Translations under genes and position numbers: made by a program
In this document: positions 54,238 through 63,593 of the stretch, one piece after another
How positions within the stretch are numbered: position 1 is the stretch's first letter
Layout of the letters: every line of letters begins with the position of its first letter
Notes under the pieces: generated by a model
Told to the model about the DNA's origin: nothing
Databases searched by the model: none
Seen by the model: only the letters and a program-made list of their open reading frames with translations
Assembly (NCBI RefSeq): GCF_000378145.1
Contig: NZ_KB899289.1
Coordinates: 54,260-118,259 of the forward strand
Reading direction: 5' to 3'
DNA: 64,000 nucleotides
DNA from: Saccharibacillus kuerlensis DSM 22868
GTDB lineage: Bacteria; Bacillota; Bacilli; Paenibacillales; Paenibacillaceae

Positions 54238-55125
54238 ATGGAGAAAAGAAGCTACGGCAGTACCGGTATGGAGGTAAGCGTCTTGGGTTTCGGCGGTTCC
54301 GAGATCGGCAGAGGAGTATCGCAGGCCGAGGTGGACAAACTGCTGGGAAGCGCGATCGACGAAGGGCTTAATATCATCGACACGGCCGAATGCTACGGAG
54401 ACAGCGAGGAACTGATCGGCAAAGCGATCTCCCACCGGCGCGATGACTTTTATCTGTTCACCAAATGCGGTCATGCTGCAGGAGTCGACGGACCTGACTG
54501 GGATCCGCGCACGCTGGCAGAAACGATTGACCGCAGCCTGAAGCGGCTTAAGGTAGATCATGTGGACATGATCCACCTGCATAGCTGCTCCGAAGAGGTG
54601 CTGCGTCAGGGAGCGGTTATTGAAGTGCTGCAGCGGGCCAAGCAGGACGGTAAGACACGCTTTATCGGCTACAGCGGTGATACGACAGATGCCTTGTACG
54701 CAATTCGTACAGACGTATTCGACAGTCTGGAAACGTCATTGAATGTGGCCGACCAGGAGGCGATTGAGCTAACACTGCCGGAGGCGATCAAGCGCAATAT
54801 GGGTGTGACGATCAAACGGCCAATTGCCAACGCTGCATGGTTGTTTGATACGGTAGAGCCGGACGATTATGCTTATGTGTACTGGAATCGACTGCGCGAT
54901 TTGAATTTTGGCTTTCAGTCCGAAGAAAATTCGATTGGTACAGCGCTGCGGTTCACCTTGTCGACACCGGGTGTTCATACCGCTATCGTGGGCACGAAGA
55001 AGCCTGATCGCTGGCACGAGAATGCCAAGCTGCTGGAAGAAGGACCACTTGACCGAGAGCGTTATGAAGAAATCCGGCGCCGCTGGCAGGAGATTGCCCC
55101 TGCCGATTGGACCGGACGTACTTGA
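54238..55125 (+). CDS. Aldo/keto reductase
   Basis: A 295-residue NADPH-dependent oxidoreductase. The catalytic tetrad is visible: Asp and Tyr in DTAECYGDSE, Lys in FTKCG and His in MIHLHS. ATG 54238 follows AGGAGGG. It reduces carbonyl compounds; the natural substrate is unknown. Single gene followed by a terminator. Confidence 0.9.
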   Translation: MEKRSYGSTGMEVSVLGFGGSEIGRGVSQAEVDKLLGSAIDEGLNIIDTAECYGDSEELIGKAISHRRDDFYLFTKCGHAAGVDGPDWDPRTLAETIDRSLKRLKVDHVDMIHLHSCSEEVLRQGAVIEVLQRAKQDGKTRFIGYSGDTTDALYAIRTDVFDSLETSLNVADQEAIELTLPEAIKRNMGVTIKRPIANAAWLFDTVEPDDYAYVYWNRLRDLNFGFQSEENSIGTALRFTLSTPGVHTAIVGTKKPDRWHENAKLLEEGPLDRERYEEIRRRWQEIAPADWTGRT

Positions 55126-55151
55126 TAAAAAGTTCATAAAGCAGTTCGTAA

Positions 55152-55191
55152 AAAAGCCCTTGTTTCCGCTGAAGCGGAAGCAGGGGCTTTT
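55152..55191 (+). terminator. Terminator of the aldo/keto reductase gene
   Basis: AAAAGCCC-TTG-TTCCGCT (55152-55170) pairs with AGCGGAA-GCAGGGGCTTTT (55173-55191), loop GA. T residues follow. Confidence 0.85.
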
Positions 55192-55244
55192 CGATATTTT
55201 AATATTAGACAGATGCATCATTGAAAGCCGAACTTTCTACCGAC

Positions 55245-56375
55245 TTACAAATACAACTGTGAACGCATTTTGAACCAATCGAATACATGTGTTGCCAATA
55301 CTTTAAGCACTGCATAACCAGGCACGGCAAGAAGAATTCCGATAACGCCGAACAGATTGCCTGCCGTCAGTATAACGAAGATGATGGTAATCGGATGAAT
55401 CTTAAGCGACTTACCCATAATCTGCGGGGAAATGAATTTCCCTTCGATCAGCTGGACGACTGTCCAGACGATAACCATTTTAAGCAGCATGATTGGCGAA
55501 GTAACGGCAGCGACAATAATGGCGGGTGTAATGGCAATTGCCGGTCCCAGATACGGGACGATAGCTGTACAAGCGGCGACAATGGCCAAAACAAGCGAGT
55601 ATTCAAGTCCGATAATCAGATAGCCGATATACAGCAGCACACCAATACACATGCTGACAATAATCTGTCCGCGAATATAAGAGCTGATCTGATGATTCGT
55701 TTCCTGCAGTACGGTGAGTGTGCCCGGACGCAGTTTGGTCGGAATAAAACTGAGAATATAATTCGGCAGTCTGCGTCCGTCTTTCAGCAGATAGAAGAGA
55801 ATAAATGGCAGGGTAACGATAGCCAGTACCAGATCTTTGACAACACCGATAACACCGCCTATTCCCGACCAAGTCTGAGTCAGAATCATAGTGGCACGTT
55901 CGGAGATTGAGCTGACAAGTTCCTGTGTATTCAAGCTGGTCGCAACTTGGAACTGGGCAACGAGATCACTGCCGATCCACTTTTCGAATTCCGTTTGAAT
56001 AGTTTGACTGTAAGCCGGAAAGTTCTGGAAAAATCCGAGCAGCTGCTCGCGAATGACCGGTATAATCATCGTGATTACTGTAACCAAGATTCCGATAATG
56101 ACAAGGTATAAAAAGAGAATAGTATGTACACGTTTAACTTTTTTGCGTTCCATGAAATTGACGATAGGATTAAGGAGATAGTAGACGACTCCAGTTAAAA
56201 CGATCGGAAGTACAATCGTCTTGAGAAGCACCCAGAGCGGATTGAAGATGAACGATATTTTGGAGAAGACCAAAACATTTACGCCGACAAGCAGCGCGAT
56301 AAACAGGAAGAGCACAAACTTGTTATTCAAAAATATGCGTCGAAATCGCCCTGACCAAGACCTTGGTTGAATCAT
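55245..56375 (-). CDS. AI-2E family transporter (PerM-like)
   Basis: A 376-residue membrane protein with about eight hydrophobic segments. The start is taken at ATG 56375, which has GGAG eight bases upstream, over ATG 56390. Family hallmarks are the [20 protein letters not shown] loop, the long extracellular helical loop around 110-175, and [29 protein letters not shown]. Members are proposed exporters of AI-2 or act as ion/H+ antiporters; function here is open. Confidence 0.85.
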   Translation of the reverse strand: MIQPRSWSGRFRRIFLNNKFVLFLFIALLVGVNVLVFSKISFIFNPLWVLLKTIVLPIVLTGVVYYLLNPIVNFMERKKVKRVHTILFLYLVIIGILVTVITMIIPVIREQLLGFFQNFPAYSQTIQTEFEKWIGSDLVAQFQVATSLNTQELVSSISERATMILTQTWSGIGGVIGVVKDLVLAIVTLPFILFYLLKDGRRLPNYILSFIPTKLRPGTLTVLQETNHQISSYIRGQIIVSMCIGVLLYIGYLIIGLEYSLVLAIVAACTAIVPYLGPAIAITPAIIVAAVTSPIMLLKMVIVWTVVQLIEGKFISPQIMGKSLKIHPITIIFVILTAGNLFGVIGILLAVPGYAVLKVLATHVFDWFKMRSQLYL

Positions 56376-56764
56376 TTTGCACTTCTCCATTCTTTACATA
56401 ATCTTCGATAAGACCTTTGAGTTCAAGCATACAAAATGAGCCGAATGTACGCAAGTTGGCTTCCAGAAGATTGGAGCGTACAAGCGAGCAGAACGATCTC
56501 ATTTTGACTCTTCTTATAGGTATTCCAAAAGCCTGTTATGCTCTACGTTTGTTTTGGTTGATTGGTTTCTTTTTATACAAATTAAGTTTTATCATTACAT
56601 GAAAAATTCACAATAGAAAAACGAAAAATCGCTCGAAAAAGGTACCAAAAGAAAAAGAGTGCTCTAAAGCTGCCGACAAGCATTGACGACAATCCCAGAA
56701 AATCTGATAATCAAACATTAGCGTCTCTATTCATTTTCTTATAAGAAAGGAAGCTGTAGATTTT
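56376..56764. other. Divergent intergenic region
   Basis: About 390 bases between the AI-2E family gene and the MFS gene. It contains the promoter at 56683-56711. No further gene or repeat was seen. Confidence 0.6.
56683..56711 (+). promoter_or_regulatory. Sigma-A-like promoter of the Bcr-type MFS gene
   Basis: TTGACG at 56683-56688, 17 bases, GATAAT at 56706-56711, about 50 bases before the start codon. Confidence 0.55.
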
Positions 56765-58012
56765 ATGTCCAATTCTGTTTTTTCAAAAATGCCGATCGGC
56801 CGTGCGCAGCGGCTGAAATTCGTACTGATTCTTGGTGCGCTCTCGGCATTCGGTCCCCTGTCGATCGACATGTATCTGCCTGCACTGCCTACGCTTGCGG
56901 AAAATCTCGAAACGACGGCTTCCCTTGCTCAACTCAGCCTGACGGCGTGTTTGCTAGGGCTTGCTCTGGGACAGCTTATTGCGGGTCCTCTAAGCGACAT
57001 TCAGGGCCGCCGGAAGCCACTGATTATCGCGCTTGTCCTCTACACGCTGGCGTCGCTGGCCTGTGCTTTCGCGCCGTCAATTTCGGTATTTATCGTGCTG
57101 CGGCTTATTCAAGGAGCGGCTGGGGCAGCGGGAATCGTGATTTCTCGTGCGGTTGTTCGCGATCTCTTTTCCGGAACGGAACTGACCAAGTTCTTCACCA
57201 TGCTGATGCTGGTTAACGGTTTGGCTCCGATTCTGGCTCCGATCTTTGGAGGAGTCATTCTGGAATATGTATCCTGGCGCGGCGTATTTTCTGTATTATG
57301 CGCGATCGGTGCCTTGATGCTGCTTGCTGTCGTGCTTGCGCTGCCAGAAACGCTGGAGAAGGAGCGCCGCTCTTCAGGAGGTCTGGGAGAGACGCTGGGT
57401 ACTTTCGGTCAGCTGCTTCGTAATCGTGCTTTTGTTGGGTATGCTTTTTCGCAGGCTTTTGTAATGGCAGGGATGTTCGCTTACATTGCCGGTTCTCCGT
57501 TTGTCATTCAGGATATGTTTGGCATCTCACCGCAGGGCTACAGCTTGTTTTTCGCTATTAACGGACTCGGAATTGTGCTTTTCTCGCAAATTACCGGACG
57601 TTTGGTTCACCGAATGGGCGAAAACCGGCTTCTGGTTACCGGCCTGCTGATTGCGTTCTGCGCAGGCATCTCATTGACTGCGGTAAGCTGGTTTGGCGGA
57701 GGGCTATGGGCAATCGCGCCGCTGCTGTTCCTGATTGTAGCAAGCGTCGGGATGGTTGCTTCAACAACGACTGCGTTAGCGATGCAGAGTCAAGAGTCCC
57801 GTACAGCGGGCAGTGCCTCAGCACTGATCGGTCTGCTGCCGCTGCTGCTCGGTGCGGCGGCCAGTCCGCTTGTCGGCCTTGGTGGCGGTGGGACGGCATT
57901 CCCAATGGGACTTGTAATCGGCTGCGCCGAGCTGCTGGCACTCAGTTCTTATCTGCTGCTGGTTCTTCCGGCACGGAATTTTGCGCGCAAACAACCTTTG
58001 AATAAAGCGTGA
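56765..58012 (+). CDS. Bcr/CflA-type multidrug MFS transporter
   Basis: A 415-residue protein with 12 hydrophobic segments. The first helix contains GPLSIDMYLPALP, the signature of the Bcr/CflA drug-proton antiporters, and the loop GPLSDIQGRRKPLI is the MFS motif A. RDLFSGTELTKFF follows helix 5. It likely exports drugs or dipeptides with proton counterflow. ATG 56765 follows AAAGGAAG. Single gene under its own promoter. Confidence 0.9.
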   Translation: MSNSVFSKMPIGRAQRLKFVLILGALSAFGPLSIDMYLPALPTLAENLETTASLAQLSLTACLLGLALGQLIAGPLSDIQGRRKPLIIALVLYTLASLACAFAPSISVFIVLRLIQGAAGAAGIVISRAVVRDLFSGTELTKFFTMLMLVNGLAPILAPIFGGVILEYVSWRGVFSVLCAIGALMLLAVVLALPETLEKERRSSGGLGETLGTFGQLLRNRAFVGYAFSQAFVMAGMFAYIAGSPFVIQDMFGISPQGYSLFFAINGLGIVLFSQITGRLVHRMGENRLLVTGLLIAFCAGISLTAVSWFGGGLWAIAPLLFLIVASVGMVASTTTALAMQSQESRTAGSASALIGLLPLLLGAAASPLVGLGGGGTAFPMGLVIGCAELLALSSYLLLVLPARNFARKQPLNKA

Positions 58013-58109
58013 ACTTATTGTATGATGGTGTTCGCGAATGTAGAAAGGTTTTTTATACGACATTCCCTGGTAATTGAATTTTATTTTCTAGGCAAGGGGA
58101 CAACTGACA

Positions 58110-59138
58110 ATGAATCCAAAAGCTCTTCATTATAGAATGCCTGCCGAGTGGGCGCCGCATGAGCGGACCATGCTCTCTTGGCCGATCCAATCCTCGATGG
58201 TATATCCGGACAATTACGAGGAAGTATGCGGAGGCTATGCTGAACTGGTCAAAGCTATCGCCGAGTTTGAACCGGTTACCCTGGTGGTGAATCCGGAGGA
58301 TGTAGACCGGCTGCAGCCGATTTTTGAAGGACATTCAGTCGATCTGTTGGCTATTGCGCACAACGATGCTTGGCTGCGCGACAACGGACCGACAATCGTT
58401 GTAAACGAGCAGGGAGAGCGTGCAGGAATCAACTGGGGCTTCAATGCTTGGGGTGGTAAATACTCACCTTGGGACTTGGACGATGCAGTAGCGCCGGCTG
58501 TGCTGAAGCATCTGGGGCTGCGTCAATTTGATGCGCCGCTTGTACTTGAAGGTGGATCGATCCATGTAGATGGCGAAGGCACCATGCTGACAACCGAGGA
58601 ATGCCTGCTGAACGAGAACCGCAATCCTTCGATGAGCCGTGAAGAGATCGAAGAACACGTCAAGAACTTCACCAACGTTGAAAAAATCATCTGGTTGAAC
58701 CGCGGACTTGCCGGCGATGAGACGGATGGACATGTTGACAATATTGCATGTTTCGCCGCACCGGGCAAAGTCATTATTCAAGTATGCGATGATCCTGCGG
58801 ACGACAATTATGCTATCACACAGGAGAATCTGCGTATTTTGGAGGAAGCTGTCGATGCCAAAGGACGGAAGCTTGAGATCATTAAGATTCAGCAGCCTCC
58901 GTTTGCGGATTATGAAGGCAGCCGTTTGACGCTCAGCTATCTCAACTTCTACTTCGTTAATGGAGGCATCATTCTGCCGGTGTTCGGCGGAGCAGCGGCT
59001 GAGACTGACCGTCTGGCCGAAGAAGTGCTGCAGCGTACATTCCCGGACTACCGTATTCGCACGATCGACGGCATGGCTGTTATTCGTGAAGGCGGCAACG
59101 TCCACTGCACAACCCAGCAGATTCCTACAGGAATCTAA
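58110..59138 (+). CDS. aguA: Agmatine deiminase
   Basis: A 342-residue enzyme that converts agmatine to N-carbamoylputrescine. Motifs are ERTMLSWP, WLRDNGPTIV, GGSIHVDGEGT (general base region), DETDGHVDN (His) and the nucleophile Cys333 in GGNVHCTTQQIP. ATG 58110 follows AAGGGG. It is 130 bases upstream of aguB, the enzyme for the next step, so the pair makes putrescine. A biosynthetic arginine decarboxylase (speA) is not in this window. Confidence 0.92.
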   Translation: MNPKALHYRMPAEWAPHERTMLSWPIQSSMVYPDNYEEVCGGYAELVKAIAEFEPVTLVVNPEDVDRLQPIFEGHSVDLLAIAHNDAWLRDNGPTIVVNEQGERAGINWGFNAWGGKYSPWDLDDAVAPAVLKHLGLRQFDAPLVLEGGSIHVDGEGTMLTTEECLLNENRNPSMSREEIEEHVKNFTNVEKIIWLNRGLAGDETDGHVDNIACFAAPGKVIIQVCDDPADDNYAITQENLRILEEAVDAKGRKLEIIKIQQPPFADYEGSRLTLSYLNFYFVNGGIILPVFGGAAAETDRLAEEVLQRTFPDYRIRTIDGMAVIREGGNVHCTTQQIPTGI

Positions 59139-59268
59139 ACGCAATAGATGATAAGAAGTGTTCCAAAGATCGAGACGCAAGTCCGTTAACGGGTAAAACA
59201 ATGAAGAAACAATCATTAAGCATGAATAGAAATTTAGATGAATACCGAGAGGAGCTGGAACTTTACCC

Positions 59269-60150
59269 ATGAGAAAAGTAAAAGTAGCTGCCACACAGAT
59301 GAGCTGCACTTGGGATATCGATGATAACATTCGCAAAGCCGAAGCATTGGTGCGCAAAGCGGCAGCCGAAGGCGCACAGGTCATTCTGCTGCAAGAATTG
59401 TTTGAGACTCCTTATTTCTGTCAGAAAGAAAAAGCGGAATACTATCAATATGCAACGGAGCTTGAAAGCAACAAAGCGATCCATCATTTCAAGCAGATTG
59501 CCAAGGAATTGGAAGTCGTACTGCCGATCAGTTTTTATGAAAAGAAAAACTATGCCCGTTATAACGCACTCGCCATGATCGACGCGGACGGCGAAGTGTT
59601 GGGTACGTACCGTAAGAGTCATATTCCGGACGGACCGGGCTATGAAGAGAAGTTTTACTTCAATCCGGGGGATACCGGCTTCAAAGTCTGGAATACTCGT
59701 TATGGCAAGATCGGTGTAGGCATCTGCTGGGACCAGTGGTATCCGGAAGCGGCTCGCGCTATGGCCTTGATGGGCGCGGAAATCCTGCTGTATCCGACCG
59801 CAATCGGTTCCGAGCCGCAGGACAGTACGATCGATTCCAAAGATCATTGGCAGGCGTGCATGCTCGGTCATGCAGGTTCCAATCTGATTCCGGTCATTGC
59901 CTCCAACCGGATTGGCCCGGAAGAAGACGAAGACTCCAAGATCAACTTCTATGGATCTTCCTTTATTGCAGGACCGCGCGGCAGCAAGATTGTCGAAGCG
60001 AGCCGAGACCGCGAAGAAGTACTGACCGCCGAATTCGATCTCGATCAGCTTGAAATCGATCGAATTGAATGGGGAGTATTCCGCGATCGCAGACCGGAAC
60101 TTTACGGCGTGTTGGCCACCTACGATGGCGAACGGAAGATTCAGCAGTAA
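59269..60150 (+). CDS. aguB: N-carbamoylputrescine amidase
   Basis: A 293-residue nitrilase-superfamily enzyme that cleaves N-carbamoylputrescine to putrescine, ammonia and CO2. The catalytic triad is Glu43 (LLQELFETPYF), Lys116 (YRKSHIPDG) and Cys153 (GICWDQWYPE). ATG 59269 follows GAGAGGAG. It completes the AguA pathway for polyamine synthesis. Confidence 0.94.
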   Translation: MRKVKVAATQMSCTWDIDDNIRKAEALVRKAAAEGAQVILLQELFETPYFCQKEKAEYYQYATELESNKAIHHFKQIAKELEVVLPISFYEKKNYARYNALAMIDADGEVLGTYRKSHIPDGPGYEEKFYFNPGDTGFKVWNTRYGKIGVGICWDQWYPEAARAMALMGAEILLYPTAIGSEPQDSTIDSKDHWQACMLGHAGSNLIPVIASNRIGPEEDEDSKINFYGSSFIAGPRGSKIVEASRDREEVLTAEFDLDQLEIDRIEWGVFRDRRPELYGVLATYDGERKIQQ

Positions 60151-60163
60151 CTTTTCCAACTCC

Positions 60164-60200
60164 AAACAAGCCTATCCCTGACAGGGATAGGCTTGTTTTT
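60164..60200 (+). terminator. Terminator of aguAB
   Basis: Sixteen perfect pairs: 60164-60179 with 60183-60198 (core GCCTATCCCT and complement), loop GAC, then T run. Confidence 0.93.
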
Positions 60201-60292
60201 ATTTCTATTCTTTTCCGCGGCTTTTATCTCAGTTTGTTCCAGTAAGCCGATGAGTTTGCATACCTGTCGAACCAACGGCATATCTTAATTTC

Positions 60293-62548
60293 TCACTGTT
60301 CTGCGCGAGAATCGTCGCGTTCTTCTTCCGTCATTTCAGGCAAATAAAGTGTAAAGGAACTGCCCTGACCTTCCGCACTCACCAGAGTCATACATCCGCC
60401 AAGCAGGCGAGCGAATTCCCGACAAATTGAAAGGCCTAAGCCCGTGCCGCCATACATACGCTCGGTGCTGCCATCGGCCTGCCGGAAAGACTCGAAAATA
60501 ATTTCGCGTTTGTCTTCCGCGATGCCAATACCTGTGTCGTGAATCGTGATAGCAATAGCTGGCTTTCCCTTTTGGGCTCCCAAAGCGGAACAAGGGATGT
60601 CGCCCGCATCCAGCGCTTCCAGCTTACAAGATACTTTACCTTTCGAAGTGAATTTAAAAGCGTTAGACAGCAGATTCTTGACGATCTGTTGAAGCCTCTT
60701 ACTGTCGGTATAGAAAAATTCCGGTACATTCTCGGCGACCGAGATTTCGAATTCAAGATTTTTCTGATTGGCCAGTGCTTCGAAGCCGTAATGAAGCAGT
60801 TCAGGAAAATCATGCAGTGAGAAAAGTTCGCGATTGATATCAAGCATGCCGGCTTCGACCTTGGACAAATCCAGTACATCGTTAACGATGTCGAGCAAAT
60901 CCTGACCTGATCGGTGAATAATCTCGGCATAAGATCTACCTTCGGACTCAAGATCTTCGGGATTTTCGGCAATGAGTTGGGAAAGGATCAGAATACTGTT
61001 AAGCGGCGTCCGCAGCTCATGAGACATGTTTGCCAAAAATTCAGATTTGTACTGCGACGACTGCCGCAGCTCTTCGGCTGTCGACTCCAGCTCCGTCTGC
61101 GCTTCAATGAGTTCTTTTCGACTTTGTTCGGCTTGAACATACTGCTGTTTGAGCCGGACGTTGACAGAACGAAGTTCTTCCTGTTGACTCTGCAATTCTT
61201 GTGTCAGAGTCTGGGATTCCTGCAGCAGCCGTTCCACCTCGGCTCTTCCGTATACACTTTGCAGGGCAATGCCAAGTGTCGATCGAAGCTGTTCAATTAG
61301 CTGACGGTGAAGCAGGGTAAAGGGCTCGAGAGAAGCAAGTTCAATGACTGCTTCAACCCGATCTTCAGCTTCAATAGGTACAACCCAAATTTGGCTGGGG
61401 CGAAAAGCTCCGCTTCCCGCACGCATAGTTCCTGTATAATCATCGGGTACGTCGATAAGAATTTCCCGACCGTCCAATGCAGCCTGTCCGATCAGTCCTT
61501 CGCCGATCGGGAACTCTGCGGCTGTATTGTTCGGTCCGCCGTCTGCATAAGCAGCGATGCGAACGAAACGCGTTTGTCCGTCCTTTTTCTCTCGAATATA
61601 GAAGAGTCCTGAAGAAGCGTGTACGGCGGGGGCGACAACCGAAAGGAACATACGTGCAAGTGTATCCGGACCGGAGACCTGTTGATACAACAAAGCCAGC
61701 TCATTAAGTCGGGTCTGCAGCCAGTTATTGTCTTCAATACGCTGATTAAACTCCCGTACTCGCTGATTATGACCTTCAAGAGCATCGATCATGTGGTTAT
61801 ATCCACGTGCAATATTACCGATTTCGTCCTCGGTAGTCACTTCAAGCCGGGGCATGCGTTCAACCGCACTGGGATCAAAGCGATCCATGACATCTGTAAT
61901 CCGCCGTAGACTGCGTCCAGTTCCGCGAATAACCCAAAGGGCAGAAGCAACACCAATCAAAATAATAGCAAGGGCAGACATGGCACTTACGACCAAGATG
62001 TGTCCAAAGCGCTGATCAGCCTCTTTCTGTGCACGGAGCATTTTCTCTTCCTGCATAGCCGTATATTCGCTCAGATTTCGGAGTAGATTGGTTCGTATAT
62101 CTTGCGCTTCCTCTACATAGAGAGCAGCTGCAGTATCCGGATCATTTTGTTCCAGTGCGCTGTTAATTTGTCCGACAACATTCATGTAACGATCAAGACC
62201 CTGCTGAATCGAACCAAGCAAACTGCCGTTGGAATCGTGGCCAATATGAAGCTGCATATAAGAGAGATGATTGTAGGCATTCTGGCTTCGTCTATCAATC
62301 TGCGATTCATGCCTAATAGCCTGCTGAGGGTCGCTCTCGTTAATTAAATAACCGACCTCACTGTCAAGGTAGGAGAAATTATTGCGAAATGCCGCTGAAC
62401 GACTGACTTTATCATAACGTTCGTCCACGATTTCCGACAAATTTTGACGGACCCCATCAAGCATGAAGGCCAGCACAAAAAGCAGAATCATAAGAGCGAA
62501 TAAAATAAATCCGAAGCCGAGCAGCTGTTTTTTTCGGTAGCTCATCAT
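60293..62548 (-). CDS. Sensor histidine kinase with GAF domain
   Basis: A 751-residue membrane kinase. Two membrane segments (about 9-31 and 183-207) enclose a helical sensor domain of about 150 residues. A HAMP domain follows (208-260), then a GAF domain (about 280-430), a coiled coil (430-495) and HisKA with His510 in ANMSHELRTP. The ATPase domain shows DTGIGIAEDKR and GGTGLGLSICREFA. There is no receiver domain despite similarity to hybrid kinases, and no response regulator adjacent, so it may signal through a partner elsewhere. A second ATG at 62545 is an equally good start. Confidence 0.9.
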   Translation of the reverse strand: MMSYRKKQLLGFGFILFALMILLFVLAFMLDGVRQNLSEIVDERYDKVSRSAAFRNNFSYLDSEVGYLINESDPQQAIRHESQIDRRSQNAYNHLSYMQLHIGHDSNGSLLGSIQQGLDRYMNVVGQINSALEQNDPDTAAALYVEEAQDIRTNLLRNLSEYTAMQEEKMLRAQKEADQRFGHILVVSAMSALAIILIGVASALWVIRGTGRSLRRITDVMDRFDPSAVERMPRLEVTTEDEIGNIARGYNHMIDALEGHNQRVREFNQRIEDNNWLQTRLNELALLYQQVSGPDTLARMFLSVVAPAVHASSGLFYIREKKDGQTRFVRIAAYADGGPNNTAAEFPIGEGLIGQAALDGREILIDVPDDYTGTMRAGSGAFRPSQIWVVPIEAEDRVEAVIELASLEPFTLLHRQLIEQLRSTLGIALQSVYGRAEVERLLQESQTLTQELQSQQEELRSVNVRLKQQYVQAEQSRKELIEAQTELESTAEELRQSSQYKSEFLANMSHELRTPLNSILILSQLIAENPEDLESEGRSYAEIIHRSGQDLLDIVNDVLDLSKVEAGMLDINRELFSLHDFPELLHYGFEALANQKNLEFEISVAENVPEFFYTDSKRLQQIVKNLLSNAFKFTSKGKVSCKLEALDAGDIPCSALGAQKGKPAIAITIHDTGIGIAEDKREIIFESFRQADGSTERMYGGTGLGLSICREFARLLGGCMTLVSAEGQGSSFTLYLPEMTEEERDDSRAEQ

Positions 62549-62673
62549 TGGGCTTCCTGCTTTCTCATTCGATTTGGATTGGCTCCTACAGCTTGTTTAC
62601 CTTAATGGGAAGAAATTGAAGCAACAAGGAAGGAGGGGACAAGGCTTTAGGAAGCTTTGAAATGGAGGGAAGA

Positions 62674-62702
62674 TATACAAGAGATTTTGAATTTGTTATA
62701 AT
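62674..62702 (+). promoter_or_regulatory. Promoter of the leader ORF
   Basis: TATACA at 62674-62679 (four of six consensus positions), 17 bases, TATAAT at 62697-62702. Transcription would begin near 62709, about 45 bases before the leader start codon. Confidence 0.6.
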
Positions 62703-62753
62703 ATTCACAAACACAGTTTTATTTATACTAAATAGCGAAAGGAGGTGAATCCT

Positions 62754-63104
62754 TTGCTTGAGCTGCTCGATTTGCAGGACCTGCTTCCTTATTTGTTCTC
62801 CGTCAGCTTATTGCTTGTTCTGCGTTATTTTTATTTGTTGTTTTTGTATGGTGATCTGCACATCACATGGCTCAAAAACGACAATTACGATTACAGCTGT
62901 GCTTTTCATTTGATTCCTGCGCCTCACGGCTGCGAATCGCCTTCAAGTTTCTGTCGACTGGTCCGTCGCCGTGAAGCTCCCGATGAAGACAGCAGCGACT
63001 GCTGCTCCTCGTGTCATGACGTTTATTCATACAAACGAGGAGGAGCATTATGCAGGCAAAAGGATTCACTTTCAATTCGAAAAGAAAGAAGCTTTTCGCT
63101 TTAA
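62754..63104 (+). CDS. MifM-like leader peptide candidate with one membrane helix
   Basis: A 116-codon ORF starting at TTG 62754, eight bases after a perfect GGAGG box. Residues 10-33 are strongly hydrophobic (LLPYLFSVSLLLVLRYFYLL), preceded by an acidic tail and followed by a Lys, an N-out/C-in signal suited to YidC-dependent insertion. Residues 68-82 read RLVRRREAPDEDSSD: a basic cluster, Pro, then an acidic cluster. The hairpin arm starts right after this codon stretch. MifM of Bacillus subtilis has the same order and similar distances from helix to arrest site. The frame overlaps the next gene by 55 bases and ends at 63104. Residues after about 83 may never be functional. No homologue recognised by sequence. 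Confidence 0.6.
   Translation: MLELLDLQDLLPYLFSVSLLLVLRYFYLLFLYGDLHITWLKNDNYDYSCAFHLIPAPHGCESPSSFCRLVRRREAPDEDSSDCCSSCHDVYSYKRGGALCRQKDSLSIRKERSFSL
63005..63042 (+). promoter_or_regulatory. Shine-Dalgarno-sequestering hairpin
   Basis: CTCCTCGT (63005-63012) pairs with ACGAGGAG (63035-63042), eight contiguous pairs, extendable by a bulged TG/CA pair. The 3' arm contains the GAGGAGG ribosome binding site of the ATG at 63050. A ribosome halted at leader codons 78-82 would cover the 5' arm and free the site. Confidence 0.7.
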
Positions 63105-63196
63105 CGGTCTTGCTCGGAATGATGGCTCTGCTGTCGGGCTGCGGTTTGCAAAGCGGCGAGATTACTAGGGCCTGTACGCAAACTTCAAGAATATGA
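63050..63196 (+). pseudogene. 5' fragment of a YidC/SpoIIIJ-type lipoprotein gene, interrupted by an IS
   Basis: ATG 63050 follows GAGGAGGAG. The first 39 codons give a basic start (FNSKRKKLF), a hydrophobic segment and lipobox LLSGC with Cys31, then GLQSGEIT. This resembles the N-terminus of Firmicute YidC lipoproteins, where the lipid Cys is followed by a short linker with xxIT before the membrane part. At 63167 the sequence enters the IS and the frame ends at 63196. The remainder of the gene should lie beyond the window end, after the IS. The assignment rests on 39 residues plus the leader architecture; another lipoprotein is possible. Confidence 0.5.
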
Positions 63197-63218
63197 TCAA
63201 ATCTGTTAAATTAAAGAT

Positions 63219-63593
63219 ATGAGACGACGATACGATTTAACCGATGAGGAATGGAATGCCATCGAATCTTTCTTGCCACCGACTCGAAAAACTCAGGGAG
63301 GACGTCCACCTAAAGACCGAAGACACCGACTGAATGCCGTTCTTTGGGTCGCTCGTACCGGAGCAGCTTGGCGAGATTTACCGGATTATTATGGGCCTTG
63401 GTCTTCGGCTTATAGTTTCTTTTGGCGATTGCAGAAATCGGGAACGTGGGACAAAATCTTGGAACATGTCGCGATTGAACCGGACTTCGAACAAATGATG
63501 CTCGATACGACGATTGTGCGCGTTCACCAGCATGGAACAGGCGCAAAAGGGGGCAGCACAAGCAAGCGATCGGAAGATCAAGAGGCGGATTGA
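63219..63593 (+). CDS. IS5-family transposase, N-terminal frame
   Basis: A 124-residue frame: DUF4096-type start RYDLTDEEWNAIESFLPP, GGRPPKDRRHRLNAVLWVARTGAAWRDLP (in parts) and LDTTIVRVHQHGTGAKG with the first catalytic Asp. It ends at TGA 63591. The stretch GCAAAAGGGGG at 63543-63553 is a likely -1 slippery site, since the other frame continues from there with the conserved QAIGRSRGGLTTKIH. Confidence 0.9.
   Translation: MRRRYDLTDEEWNAIESFLPPTRKTQGGRPPKDRRHRLNAVLWVARTGAAWRDLPDYYGPWSSAYSFFWRLQKSGTWDKILEHVAIEPDFEQMMLDTTIVRVHQHGTGAKGGSTSKRSEDQEAD

Noticed and set aside
58464..60165. Two minus-strand frames of about 300 codons opposite aguA and aguB
   Set aside because: Shadows of genes with complete catalytic motifs on the plus strand.
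62745..62753. GTG 62745 as start of the leader ORF
   Set aside because: It overlaps the GGAGG box itself; TTG 62754 has correct spacing.
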